The notes under the pieces: model-generated
What the model saw: the letters and a program-made list of their open reading frames with translations, nothing else
Told to the model about the DNA's origin: nothing
The model's database searches: none
Assembly (NCBI GenBank): GCA_013350335.1
Contig: CM023534.1
Span: 22,835,302-22,899,301 of the forward strand
Length of the DNA: 64,000 nt
Origin: Chimonanthus salicifolius
Taxonomy: Eukaryota > Streptophyta > Magnoliopsida > Laurales > Calycanthaceae
Direction: 5' to 3'
Part shown: piece after piece, positions 34,745 through 45,715 of the stretch
Position numbering within the stretch: the first letter of the stretch is position 1
How the letters are laid out: each line of letters begins with the position of its first letter
Translations under genes and position numbers: made by a program

Positions 34745-35420
34745 GTATCTTCTATTTGTACATTTCACCTCTCAACGAAAATTATATTCTCAAACAATTA
34801 TAATAATAATAACTATAACAATAACACCTATGTATGCAATGTGAAGTCAAGCCTATTTTGGAATTCTGGATGAATATGATCACTGGTCTCTCAATCTTAG
34901 TTTATGTTCCTCTTATCAGAATCAGTAGTGGGTATTGGAACCGTCTTGAACATATGAACAGTCCCAGGACAGACCAGACATATGAAATAGTCAGAGTTTA
35001 CTCCGCGTTTGGGAGCATAACTTCATTAACCTGAATTTTAATGTTCTTTCATAATGAAATTGTTGGGTATTCTCGTGGGATTTTAAACAACACTTTCTAG
35101 CAAGGTTTCAATGAGCCACTCCACTTGTTCATAGGAGGAGCTCTAAAGAAAGGTTTAGAAGAAAAGCATAACCAATCCAAGAATTGTGAGGCAAAAATCC
35201 TCTAGTAGGGGTAGTTCAATGAAGATGCTTGCTAGTCATCTAAGAAAGTTTTCTCAGGACAACAAACATATTGGAGAATTAACAAAACCACTGTAAACAT
35301 GGAATCTCCCTACTTTTACAGAAACAACACATCAAGACATTGACGAAGCACATAGGCATAAACCCAAAAGGGAAATTGTGGCTCTTAACATTTAAGTACA
35401 ATGCAAAGATACTAATTAGC
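34745..35420. other. Intergenic, downstream flank of the DUF247 gene
   Basis: No domain is recognised on either strand. It contains the presumed 3' untranslated and polyadenylation region of the DUF247 gene on the - strand, but no clear AATAAA-type signal at the expected distance. Confidence 0.4.
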
Positions 35421-35424
35421 AAAC

Positions 35425-37098
35425 CTAGTTTCCATACGCAAATTTAGGAAATGAAGAGAAGAAAGCCTGGATGAGTGTGAGGAGAAGTAGTACAGCAGCA
35501 GCAATAAGTGATACGATTGCCCATGGATTGTGGAAATAATTGTGCATCAAAGTTGCTCGCCATCTATGCCACCGGGTCTCATAATACTGATTGATTTCAT
35601 TGAAAACTTTAAGCAGGTAGAAATCATCTCCAGATAACAATACATCTCTACCCATGCTGTTGAAGAGAGCGGCCACGTCTTCCTCGCTGCCCAACCAGTT
35701 GTTGATGATGCCATTGCGGCAGAGAATTTCAACATCCTTTGCAGAGTTGATGAGGCAATCCATGAATCGTCTGTATGGTGCAAAGTAAGACTTGCAGTGA
35801 TGATAACACTGTTCGAATGCAATAAGGTTCCGGAATAGACAGTTGGTACTGTCCTCAACAGTCAAAGGAGGGATTTCAATGACTCCTTTCTGTTTTTGGA
35901 ACTTTATGTCCAAGAAGCTATCTACATCTCCTTTCTTGAACTTCATTCCTGCCTCCTTTAGTTCAGATGCACTAGGGATCATTTCTATCTTACCTGTCGT
36001 TGGATTCTCGACATTGGGTAATGGAAGAAGACTGCAGTGTAGAAGATGGAGTAGATGCAGTACTTCGGTATCATCATGGTTGAGTTTTTCATTTTTTTGG
36101 GGGACAGAGGGGAAGAGATGTAGAGCCATCTCTACAAGCGAAGCATCAGGAATATCCATCAAATCAAATAGACGTTGCAGAATAAAGAAAGGGATCTGGT
36201 TTTCAAGCATAATCAAGTCCATAATAAGTGTGTTATATAGCCAATCCAAACTGAAGATGGGGTCATCTTCATCTTCTTCAGCCCAATCACAATACCATGT
36301 CCTGCAAAAGACCTCAATGAGGAAGCATCCATCAAGTACCATCATTTCCACAAAAGAGTTACTATCAAGCTCAATTATCTCTGAATAACATTCTCTTGTT
36401 TCATCTTCCAACTCCTTCATGGCTATCAGATACTGCTCGAAGCAGTCCTCACCGTTTCTATTGATGATTGCATGCAAGTACCTCCATTTGTGCTCTTCCA
36501 TTGCTCGGAGATGGTGTCTTCTTCTACGATAGTGATATGGACCTATTGATATCATTTGAGGCATGTACGCCTTCCGGTCGTGTTGGCGGAGACTATGAGG
36601 AACTCTGTGTATGGAGCATGTATCTTTAGCTGCTGATGCTTTTATCTTTCTTGGCTCCACATGAAGTTTCTCTTTCATTGAAGCCACCCAATTTGGATCT
36701 AAATTCTTCTTTATTGAAGCAGGGGAACCTTCATCCAGTGATCCTTCTGTATCCATATCTGCCATTTGATTACTAAGCTTATTCTTCCTCAGCCAATTTA
36801 TTTTTGAATCCTCCTCTGTTATTCCTTCTGTCAAAGCACTGTTGTTGATTGGAATGGCCCAACTCATGTCAAAGTCATTTCCCATTGTCGTAGAAAACAG
36901 TTTATCATCATTGACTGAGGGAGTGAGCTCAATCTGGTTGTTTGACCTATCAACAGATCCATCAATGGTCAGCACCAGAGTCTCTATGGATGTGGCTTCT
37001 TCCATTTCTTTCATCTGTTCTTCCATCAACGAGCTGCTCACATCCATAGTTCCATGTATGACCACTTCAACTACCCCTTTAGATGTGAAATCTGCCAT
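35425..37098 (-). CDS. DUF247 (UPF0481) membrane-anchored protein
   Basis: Single-exon gene of 557 residues, fully open. Residues 1-140 form a variable acidic/polar extension. The DUF247 domain (PF03140 type) spans about 160-545 and shows CSIHRVPHSLRQ (161-172), YMPQMISIGPYHY (178-190), MEEHKWRYL (200-208), MVLDGCFLIEVF (253-264), DLIMLENQIPFFILQRLF (294-311), CLFRNLIAFEQC (420-431) and FMDCLINSAKDVEIL (445-459). One transmembrane helix at about 526-547 (IVSLIAAAVLLLLTLIQAFF) ends just before the C terminus, the usual family layout. DUF247 proteins are plant-specific. Most have unknown roles; some sit at grass self-incompatibility loci. The first Met is preferred because a TATA-like box lies about 135 bases upstream; a shorter start is possible. 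It is the only intact gene here. Confidence 0.92.
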   Translation of the reverse strand: MADFTSKGVVEVVIHGTMDVSSSLMEEQMKEMEEATSIETLVLTIDGSVDRSNNQIELTPSVNDDKLFSTTMGNDFDMSWAIPINNSALTEGITEEDSKINWLRKNKLSNQMADMDTEGSLDEGSPASIKKNLDPNWVASMKEKLHVEPRKIKASAAKDTCSIHRVPHSLRQHDRKAYMPQMISIGPYHYRRRRHHLRAMEEHKWRYLHAIINRNGEDCFEQYLIAMKELEDETRECYSEIIELDSNSFVEMMVLDGCFLIEVFCRTWYCDWAEEDEDDPIFSLDWLYNTLIMDLIMLENQIPFFILQRLFDLMDIPDASLVEMALHLFPSVPQKNEKLNHDDTEVLHLLHLLHCSLLPLPNVENPTTGKIEMIPSASELKEAGMKFKKGDVDSFLDIKFQKQKGVIEIPPLTVEDSTNCLFRNLIAFEQCYHHCKSYFAPYRRFMDCLINSAKDVEILCRNGIINNWLGSEEDVAALFNSMGRDVLLSGDDFYLLKVFNEINQYYETRWHRWRATLMHNYFHNPWAIVSLIAAAVLLLLTLIQAFFSSFPKFAYGN

Positions 37099-37228
37099 TT
37101 TATACTGTACTCTTTCCCTCAGTTTTTCTCTATACTTGGCCTGTGTGGAGATTCAGAACAACTTGGTTGGGAAAGGAACATGAACAACTCTGAAGTCTCT
37201 CACGAGCTGAAGCAAAGAGAACAGTGTG

Positions 37229-37240
37229 TCATTTTATATT
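37229..37240 (-). promoter_or_regulatory. Candidate TATA box of DUF247 gene
   Basis: The - strand reads TTAAATATAAAATGAC here, about 135 bases before the start codon. A second TATA-like AGTATAAAATGG abuts the ATG and is too close to serve. Confidence 0.4.
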
Positions 37241-37329
37241 TAATACACCACTTGGGGAATCATAGGAGGGAACCTTGTAAGTTCTTTCCTGCTACATCAC
37301 TTAATTTAAATAATTCATAATTTGATTCA

Positions 37330-40017
37330 TCAAGTAGTTCAATGCTGATTCAAAGTTATTCTTAATTAAACTAATCTAATTCAATACTATTTTTTCATAA
37401 GTAAAATGTTTGAAATTTTATTACAAGTCATGCGAGTAATGAGTAATTTATTATTATAAAGACCACCGAGATATCGACCGATGTGATTTGTATCGGCCGA
37501 TATTCGGACCCCTAGTCTCAAAGGACTTTGTGGTCATTATAATAATAAATTTCTAGGCCGGCCTTGGACCTCTTCCTTAACCGACAAAAAACGTTTAAAA
37601 AACTCTTTAAAACGAGTAGCATAAAGAATTACACTATTTAATTTGTGTTAGGTCTGTGTGGAAGGAGAATATTTTATACCTTCAGTCTTTAACCATGAGT
37701 CTTGTTACTGTATATTACTTAAGATGAAAAGCTTTTGTAGCCCAATATATATGGCTTCAAATTTCAAAGTGAATAGACCAGAAATGTTTAAAAAGTCTAT
37801 AAAATAGAAAACATGTAATATAAATTTCAAAAAACACGTATCAATCAACTATTTCAATGTCATTTGAGAAGAAAAATGAAAATAAACTTGTATGGATTAC
37901 AATTTAAAAAAAAAAAAAGGATCAGTCAAAACAGGAAATGAAAATCAAAATGGGTTCAGTCAGTAGCATTATTATAAAAAGACCCATGACTTCCATTGAT
38001 TTGGATTGGGATGATTGTATGCTAGTGCAGGACACGCTGTTCTTGAAATAGACCTTGGGCCCGACAATAATAAATTAATAAATGTTAAGGCTATACACAA
38101 ACTAAATCAAACAATATTAATAAAGAATTTTTAATTTTTTCATTTAATAAAATCAAACTACAAATTTGATTAATTGAAAAAATGAACATTATCTAATAAA
38201 TTAGTAAATCATAAAAAGTTTCGAATTATGAAAAAAAGTTCCAAGGGAAACTAGTTTGAATGTGAACTAGATAACTTTGGCAATGATCCTCGTGATGCGA
38301 GTCAACACTCTGTCAATATTTTTTATTACACAAGACGTGCATACTGTAAACTTTTATTTTGTAGAAGGCACTGAAACCGAAACTTCGAGCAAGCAATCCA
38401 TTGTTTATCTGATGAAACAATTGGCTTTTTGTTTGACTAAGAAAAATAAACTATCTTTTGATACAATGTTACATTAGTAGAATTGGAAGCTACAATCGAC
38501 GACGCAAATAAATGAGATTCCTCTAAAATGGTTTTCACCTTTTGTATTTATTTGAAGAAATTTTTAAATTTTTCATAATTTTAAAATGAGTAGCGATTTT
38601 TTCATAAATTCGGCATGAATTTTATTATATTGTCTATTTTGTCTTTTAAATCAACTTACTGAGCACTTCGAATCACTTAAAATAAAGGATTCAATGAGCC
38701 GATTCAAAAAGGTAAAATGAGTAATATGGTAAAACTCATGTCAGATTATATAAAATGTCCGTGGGAAGATCACTGTCCTTTTAAAATAACTCTTTAACTT
38801 CTGTTAAAAATTCTAAAAGGACAGCTTGGTTGAAGGTCAACTTACGTTTGAAAATTATTTATACTTGTAGTAGATAGTTTTACAATTTATAAAATGTTCT
38901 ATAGAGTTCTAATGAAGCAAGTTTTCATACTTGTCAATTTTGCTTAGGAAGCCATTTCAGTTTGCCTCTAAAATGAAATGCTTTAGTGTTTCGATTGGTA
39001 TTTCGATTGTTTTGATGTTCTATTTCAGAAAAAATGTTACGAAAAAATTGAAAAGTTTTTAAATTGTAAATAAGAAAAGCATTTTAAAATAGAAAAATTA
39101 AATTATGGGGAATAGAAAAATAATAATAATAATTGAATATAGTAAATTAATAAAAATTAGAAAAAATAAATTACTAAGAAGAAGATGTGGTTAAATTAAA
39201 AAGAAGAAAAAAGTAGTATATTTCTTCAACTGTAATGCATTACATTTTTCTGGTTGAAACACACCTGATCTGTCCATTGAGACGGAAACGGACCGAAATC
39301 GACTAAAAAGCTTCACGAGGGTGTTTTGAAATTTGTACCCAAAAAAAAACATTTCAATTTGTTTGAAATGAAACAGATCAACTCAAAACAGAACTGATTT
39401 TTTAACTTTAAAATTTTACTATGATTACTATTAATCTATGTAAACTACTTTTAATCACTTTACTCACAAAGTGGCATCAGCAGTAAAAAATTTGAGATAT
39501 CTTGTTCGATATATATAATATCAGTGGAGATTTCTAAAAAATCTTGAATGCACTTTATATAATTTTTACCAAACTCGAGAGATCTTTTAAAATTATCAAA
39601 AATAGAGATTTTTTTTTATAAAATATCACAAAAATTGTGAAATCTAGTTAAAGTGCTTCAACTTTTTTTGGATTCGGACCAAAAAGTCCTTCACTACAGT
39701 TCAGAGTATAAAGTTGTTGCATAGCACAATCTCTACCAAATTGCATCAGCAACCTTGGCAACTTGCACGAGCGTAACATGTGCTAACTTACACTAGTGCA
39801 GCCTCTTCGAGTTGCATTAGTGCAACCTGTCTAAATTACATATATAAATATAATTATCTAGAATTAAAATTCACACTTCTTTTTTTCACAGCATTAGAAA
39901 TTACACTTCTCTTGAACCTGCATTGTTTTTACTTTTTTAATTTATATTTCTTGAATTCAAAATATAACCGTACAGATTGAAAGAAAACTTGATGATTTAT
40001 ACTACTTGTTAGAATTT
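37330..40017. other. AT-rich intergenic region, no gene seen
   Basis: No domain or repeat family with clear ends, apart from the hairpin at 37445-37551. A degenerate repeat of TTGCAxxAGxGxAACCT-like units occurs at about 39715-39840. Confidence 0.5.
37445..37551. repeat. Short inverted-repeat element around a GGCCGATA segment
   Basis: Arms of 22 bases (37445-37466 and 37530-37551) are complementary with one mismatch. The arm begins AATTTATTATTATAA and ends GACCAC. The 63-base interior has ATATCGACCGAT and ATCGGCCGATATTCGG and ends CCCCTAG, which reads as the terminus of the small hAT-type family at 41.1 and 42.0 kb. It could be a MITE or a MITE fragment inside a hairpin. Confidence 0.55.
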
Positions 40018-40146
40018 TAGTCCAAAACACAATTTTAGCCACTTGATCTTAATGATCAAAATTGACAGATGTAAAAAAAAAAATACAAAGATGCAGAGAA
40101 AATTTGATCCTTAAGATCAAGTAGTTGAAATTTTATTTTTAGGCTA
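40018..40146. repeat. 129 bp hairpin MITE-like element
   Basis: The left arm TAGTCCAAAACACAATTTTA, then CCACTTGATCTTAATGATC, pairs with the reverse of GATCCTTAAGATCAAGTAG, AAATTTTATTTTTAGGCTA. Arms of about 48 bases are roughly 80% complementary around an A-rich loop. TA at both ends could be a TA target duplication. Confidence 0.55.
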
Positions 40147-40835
40147 ATATTTTAGCTAGTATTAAGTTATCAAGTATAATTTCAATATATACAGTTAGAT
40201 TTTGAATTGAAAACAAAAATATTTAAAAAATAAAAATTAGTGTTAGGCATGACCTTGTGACTTGTCATACTTGATCATTTCTCTCACTTAGATATTATTC
40301 GGAAAAGAGAGACGGACGATTCTAATCTTTTTGGGGACAATTCAGATGAGGTATCAGGATTAAGAGGCAACTGGCTATGGAGAGGCTTCTGTGGCTATGG
40401 AAAGTATGGTCAGCAATGTAAAAGTAATCCTGAGGAGAGTGGTGATGGTGAGGAAGAAAAAGAATGAAGATTGACTAAAAGAGGAAGGAAACAAATACCA
40501 GAGCTTTAATTTTCTAGTGGTGGATTTGAAGGCTCCTGATTCAAGCATCAATAAGATGCCAATCTGTATTTGAGTGACAGATTTTGACTTTTCTTTCGAC
40601 GATGATTAGCTGTGCCAAGTTGAAAGATGCTGAGCAGTTGGTGAAGCTTGTAAATGATGATACCTTACTGAAAATCTGAAATACTAAATTAGAAGAAGAA
40701 ATAGAAGGAATTGACTTACTGATATGGTCTAATTCAACTGCGCTTGTCTCTCATCGTGGGGTTTTTATATTGGGTATTTCATAGTTTTTCACATGTAATT
40801 TTTTTTTTTTTTAAAAAAAAAAGAAGAAGTTTAGC
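40147..40835. other. Unassigned, possibly decayed exonic sequence
   Basis: Base composition between about 40290 and 40720 is less AT-rich than its flanks, with short frames on both strands, but I recognise no protein and found no continuous frame. Left as unassigned. Confidence 0.25.
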
Positions 40836-41107
40836 CAAAAGGAAAAGGGGTACCTGGTTCGAGACTTCCAACTTTCGAGAGGTAATTGATTGAAACGGAG
40901 AAGAGAAGTTCTCCGGGAGAGAGAGAACTTCGACTGAATAAATGAATTTGAAACTGGTATACGGAGGTCTTAAAACTATACTTTTCCAGCTCCCAATCAG
41001 TTGACTGACTTGTAGAAAATCATTTTCTCTCTTTTTTATTAATTAAATGTGGTTTGTTGGAGTATTTTCAAATTATTTTATTTTCACTCTCCAAAGATGG
41101 CTCAAAG

Positions 41108-41499
41108 CAGGGGTAAAGATATCAGCCGATACGAAATGTATCGGCCGATATATATCGATTTTTAAGCACCACATTATATCGGTTGTTACGTATTGTATCG
41201 GCTGTACATACTATTTCTCGGCCGATTCTTTAAAAAAAAAATCAAAACGGCGGTGGGCTCAGGTCGATATCTCGGCCGATATTGACCTGATATCGGCCGA
41301 TATCAAGCGATATTTACATTTTCAATATTTTTTTTAAAAAAATCCAGCAATTTCCTTTTGAGTTATTTATTTATTTTTTAATTTAGATAAATAAAATAAT
41401 AAAAAGTACTGATATTTAAAAAAGCAAGTAAAAGAAGAGAGAGAAACTTGTCAACCGAGATATCGACCGATATTTGCCAAGCCAAATTTTGCATCTCTG
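41108..41499. mobile_element. 392 bp hAT-type MITE rich in ATCGGCCGAT palindromes
   Basis: Ends are CAGGGGTAAAGAT and, reverse complemented, CAGAGATGCAAAAT. They are flanked by 8-base GCTCAAAG (41100-41107) and GGTCAAAG (41500-41507). Duplicate copies of the host sequence at 53.86 and 56.24 kb read ..CTCAAAGTAT.. with no insertion, giving paralogous empty sites. The interior holds many TATCGGCCGATA-like palindromes. No coding capacity. Confidence 0.85.
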
Positions 41500-41965
41500 G
41501 GTCAAAGTATTCACAATTCATACTGCAAAGTCATTACTTAACATTGAAAGTTATCATAAAATGATTATTAGCAAGATTTATAATCCGGTCATTTAAATAG
41601 CAGGTCAAGTTAATACAGCAGTTCCCCAAATATTTAAACAAGTGATTCAAATTAAAAATTTAGTAATTATGACTTGAAACTTTGTAAAGAGAAGATACAC
41701 ACTAAATTTCCCTTCCAAGCTTATCGGGTCTTTATACTAGGGATTTCCATGCGTGCAATCGTAGGCCAATTTTGGTCTTTGTGTTGGTTAGTGATTGCTA
41801 GCTGTTGGCCTAAATACAATAAATAGGCTAGGTGGGCCTTTCAGGCTTTTCAAGTAGGTTTTGCTGATGAGAGCTTCATCATGAAACTGCTTAGAAGACA
41901 AACTTCTGTTAGGCCTATTCATGGATCAAGCCAGGCCTGACAATGCCAAAATTTTGGATATGATC

Positions 41966-42216
41966 TAGGGGTACAAAAATCGTCTTTATCGAGATATCGG
42001 CCTCTTGACCGATATCTTAGTATCTCACATCTCGGTTGAGAAATCGGCCGATCTTGGCCGATATCTCTTTCTCTCTCCTAATTTTTTTGGGACAAATATC
42101 GGCCGTATAAATGTGTATCGGCCGATCTCGACCATATCAACCGAGATATCTCAGCCATAAAAAATCTGAGATATCTTGGTTGATAAGCACAGTATCAGTC
42201 GAGATTTGTAACATGA
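41966..42216. mobile_element. 251 bp hAT-type MITE with exact 8 bp target duplication
   Basis: Flanked by ATATGATC on both sides (41958-41965 and 42217-42224). Ends are TAGGGGTACAAAAATCG and, reversed, TCATGTTACAAATCTCG. The duplicate copy at 56.88 kb reads GGACATGATAAATAAAAAG without the insert. It has GGCCGATA palindromes like the neighbouring 392 bp element, so both probably use the same transposase. Confidence 0.88.
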
Positions 42217-43289
42217 ATATGATCACAAAAAAGCCTGGCCCAACAAGTTCAAAAGTTATGTTGGATGGACCCATTATGGATTCAAGGTTAGAGAATAAAC
42301 GAGTTATTGGGAAAAAAAAAAATGGACGGTTGGATATAGTTAAATACTGACCAACTTGTCTTTCATCTTAAGATCAGATTAAAATGTTGGCTGCTTAATG
42401 TCATTTTGGAAGCCCAATGAGTGCAACATCTGCAATACGTTGGTCTACATCTAAATTGACGAGGCCATCCAAAGCTCAATTGATCCATAAGAATGTGAAG
42501 CTCAATTGAATGAAATTAGGGAAAGTGCTTTCCAATTCTACGAGAAGGTTGATGCATACAAGAAAGGACTTTCTAAAGGTTCTAACGGGCCTAGAAATTG
42601 AGCCTATATGTATGAACTATGGGTTTCGACTTATTTGAGCATGTTTTGGACCTCAAAGGTTCATATTCAATGACTCATGTTGGAAGCAAACTGAAGTAAT
42701 CATTAAACTTTTCTGGAAGGAATCTCTCTAATTTGACGGGTATTGGACGCATGGAGCAAGACTATAAGATAGTAAGCATCAATATTATCTCGCACGGAGT
42801 AGATCAACTGGCAGATACTTTGATTCAAGAACTTGCGGTCTTAGATTTGAGTTTCGTAGTCATCCAATGATTGTGGCTTGCGTAGGGCTACGTATATTTG
42901 GAATTTACCCAATGCCCTTATACTCGGAGAGAGGTGGGCGTTGAGTTTCTTCATCATAAAAAGATAAAAAAAAAGAAGAAGCAAGCATCAATTCAATTGT
43001 GTGGGCGGAATTGCTTGGAGAGGAGAAGATTTGACACAAAATTAAGTAAGTCAAGCAAGCCCATATCCATTAGGATTTTATGATGTAATTTTTCATTTTA
43101 TTTATTTTAAATACTGATGTAATAAGGACACATGTCTAGTCCATATGAAACCCATGATTTTAGTAGACCCATAGAAATAGGATACCTTGGGTGAAATTGG
43201 AATCTTGGGATTTTAGTTCCAATTTTATCTCTGTATTGGAACTCTATATAAAGAGTTCATTGACATCTACATGACCTCTTTTTGCTAGT

Positions 43290-43715
43290 TGAAAATCCTA
43301 TGCAATAACAAACTTCTTAATATGTTTTAAAAGAATCTTTCGACTTGAAAAATTATTCTCAACAAGCTCGTTTTTATTATGTATTTTATTCTCAAGTATC
43401 TTATCACAATTATATATTTTCTCTCCATAATTCTCAACTAACTCCATGCCACTTGATTAATCATAAGATGGACTAGTCTCGTTAGAATCCATAGGCCTGA
43501 TTTTATAAAAATAGAGGGAGATTAATGATAAGAGACTTAAAATTTTGATTTGGCAATCTATTTTTATAGAGCAATTCCTTTGCTTTATTACACATGCACT
43601 GCAAAATTACAAAATTATAGAATGTCAAATCAAAATTAAAAAATTATGAAAGAAGTCAGAAGATGATTTTTTCGACTGATAGTCAAAACCAAAGAATCGA
43701 GACAAAAAAGCACAA
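43290..43715 (-). pseudogene. MULE/FAR1-like fragment, copy 1 (decayed)
   Basis: Homologous to the coding fragment at 57.6-57.96 kb (AACAAGCTCGTTTTTATTATG, CTAACTCCATGCCACTTGA and flanks). The conserved core is deleted and the rest is broken, so no domain can be read directly. Confidence 0.5.
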
Positions 43716-44824
43716 CTAGCAGAGATGCAAGGCTCCTCCCTCTTTGGAACGAAAATTTGTGATCGAGATAGAGAAGAAAGGACTGGTGACTTCTTCCTCT
43801 CGCACCCGACCAAATCAAACACAAGAAAACGATCGATTGTTTAGGCTCTCAATAAACACAGAGAACCTTTGATAAATAACAACAAAATAAAATATAGAAA
43901 TCATTTACTTATATATGGTAATCAATATAGAGGATTATGAACTAGAAAACGTTAAACTCCATCTTTGCAACTTAGAAAATATATCTATTCAAATACAATA
44001 AGATATTTTTATTTATCTCAAAAATTTGAAAAACTGATAGAGATGTCAGTGTTTTTATTATACATTTGAACCTTATAAACCTTTTTTATAATTTACTTGA
44101 CTACAAGTGAAAAAAGACAATTTTCTTTCTTTTAATCGCTAGCAAGCACTGCTTTCTATGTCGACTCTCGATCCATAAGCCGATTCAATAGACGCAGTTT
44201 TCCTCGTACTGGTGCTATTTGTTGCCATCTTGACAAATCATGACTCTTCACTTCCAACCCAACTTTGCTCTCGCCACTGAAACACGGCCAACAAAGGTAT
44301 TGAATGAAGCTAAGGCAACCGACATCCTCACCTGAGTGAGAAGGTTGACCACTGTTTCCGGTAGCAACCATGGGAACACCACTCAGGTATGGAACCAAGT
44401 TTCCATTACCGGCAACGTCTCTAGAAGGTCGATGGTCATGCGCTTCTTCGGAGCCGTCGCTATGGTCGACTTTCGTGCTCAAATTTTCATTCATATCTTC
44501 ACTCTACTTGACACTATCTTCTTCCTGCAGCTGCCCACCTCCCCATCGGGAATTAGAAAGAGCAGAGTAACCAAATTATTAAAAAAAAAAGGGAGCATAA
44601 CACAACGCACAACATTAATGAGAAAAAAAAAAAGGCAGTGTCTAAAGTGAGATAGTAACTTGGTCTATGGTTAATTCTATCATCTAATTTAGGTTAGAGT
44701 CCATTTGTATTTGATTGATTATACTTTTTAATCGGGTGAGTTAATCCAATTCATTTAAAATAAAAATTTGATATTTTTCAGAAAATTTGATTTTTTAATT
44801 TAAGTAGAGCTAAGGATATGTTTT
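43716..44824. other. Intergenic with one unrecognised short frame
   Basis: A - strand frame at 44156-44494 (112 residues) contains GNGNLVPYLSGVPMVATGNS, and an AG/GTGAGG donor-like site lies after HSG. I cannot tie it to a family. It may be a gene fragment carried by an element. Nothing else is recognised. Confidence 0.25.
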
Positions 44825-45485
44825 TGATGCAGCACGTGTAGAACGTGCCACACATGGCTAACTTAAGCCATCCCTTACACGATGGAAACTTTCCATATTT
44901 CCCTCTTTTCTTCACTTTCCCTTCTCTCATTCTTTCCTTTCTCTACACGGTCTCTACACGAAGGAAACCATGGCCGACGAAAGAGACCGACAAGAGCAAC
45001 TATCACCGAGTTTGTTTTCTTCTTTCCTTACGTATTTTCATTTTCTATTTTAGAGATTAGAGTTGTATATAAATACCCCCTTCTGGGGCTAGTAATGGAC
45101 ACGATAGATCGAATAAAATCCATTGAGATCCATCTCTATTTCCTTGCGCATTTTTTGTGCATTATTTGTTGTTCCTCTTTGGGTTCTTTGTGGTCGCCGG
45201 AGAACGACACACCCTCGGAGTTTCAATCTTCCTCTTCTGCCGACAAGTAGAAGGAAGATAATTTTTCCAAACCAGTCAGTGGCGATACAACCCATAAACC
45301 GTTCGCCACTGTTATTTGCATTCATAATCCTGCTGTCAAATAGGTAACTTCCCTACCCTGTTTGGCTGCCTTGTAGTCGTGCCCATTGCAGCTAGGTATT
45401 ATCGCCCCTTACCTTCATCCTTCTCCTTTCTTCCCTCACTTTCTTCATCCAGACCTTTCCATTCTTCAAGACCCATAAACCCTTG
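44825..45485 (+). repeat. LTR copy, + orientation (first arm of inverted pair)
   Basis: Begins TGATGCAGCACGTG. Its 660 bases match the reverse complement of 45716-46388, including TGGCTAACTTAAGCC, CATGGCCGACGAA, GTATATAAATACCCC (TATA box, about 45066), GTCGCCGGAGAACGACACACC and CTTTCCATTCTTCAAGACCC. No polypurine tract precedes it, so it is a 5' or solo LTR, truncated at its right side. Confidence 0.8.
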
Positions 45486-45715
45486 ACCGTTCCAACCTTT
45501 TAGATGTGGCTAAATGGAATTGATGGGATTAAGGGACCTAATTTAATTAAATAAAAGGAACAAAGACAAAAGGAATGAGTGGGTGGAGATTGGACAAGTT
45601 AAGTAAGATGGATCTCGCGTCAACAAAAGGGTGAATCTGTATGGTGTAGGTGAAGGTTTGGGATGAAGAGGTCAGCACGGTAGCATGACGAATTTGTAAG
45701 AGTTGGGACAGTAAA

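Larger units (their letters stand above)
40836..43715. repeat. Segmental duplication copy 1 (homologous to 55.25-58.18 kb)
   Basis: Aligns in order with 55250-58180. Shared blocks include CTTCTCTGGGAG-type leader sequence (40870-41010), CATTGAAAGTTATCATAAAATGATT (41530), GCAATCGTAGGCCAATTTTGG (41758), TCATTAAACTTTTCTGGAAGG (42700) and GAAACCCATGATTTTAGTAG (43148), down to the 43.3-43.7 kb MULE remnant. Two small MITEs (41108-41499, 41966-42216) occur only in this copy. Confidence 0.8.

Noticed and set aside
35843..36388. 181-residue + strand open frame
   Set aside because: Antisense to the well-supported DUF247 gene; no domain.
44156..44494. Ninja-family or other host protein exon
   Set aside because: A short PMVATGNSG stretch recalled the VSTTGNGP motif of that family, but neighbouring conserved residues are missing; left unassigned.
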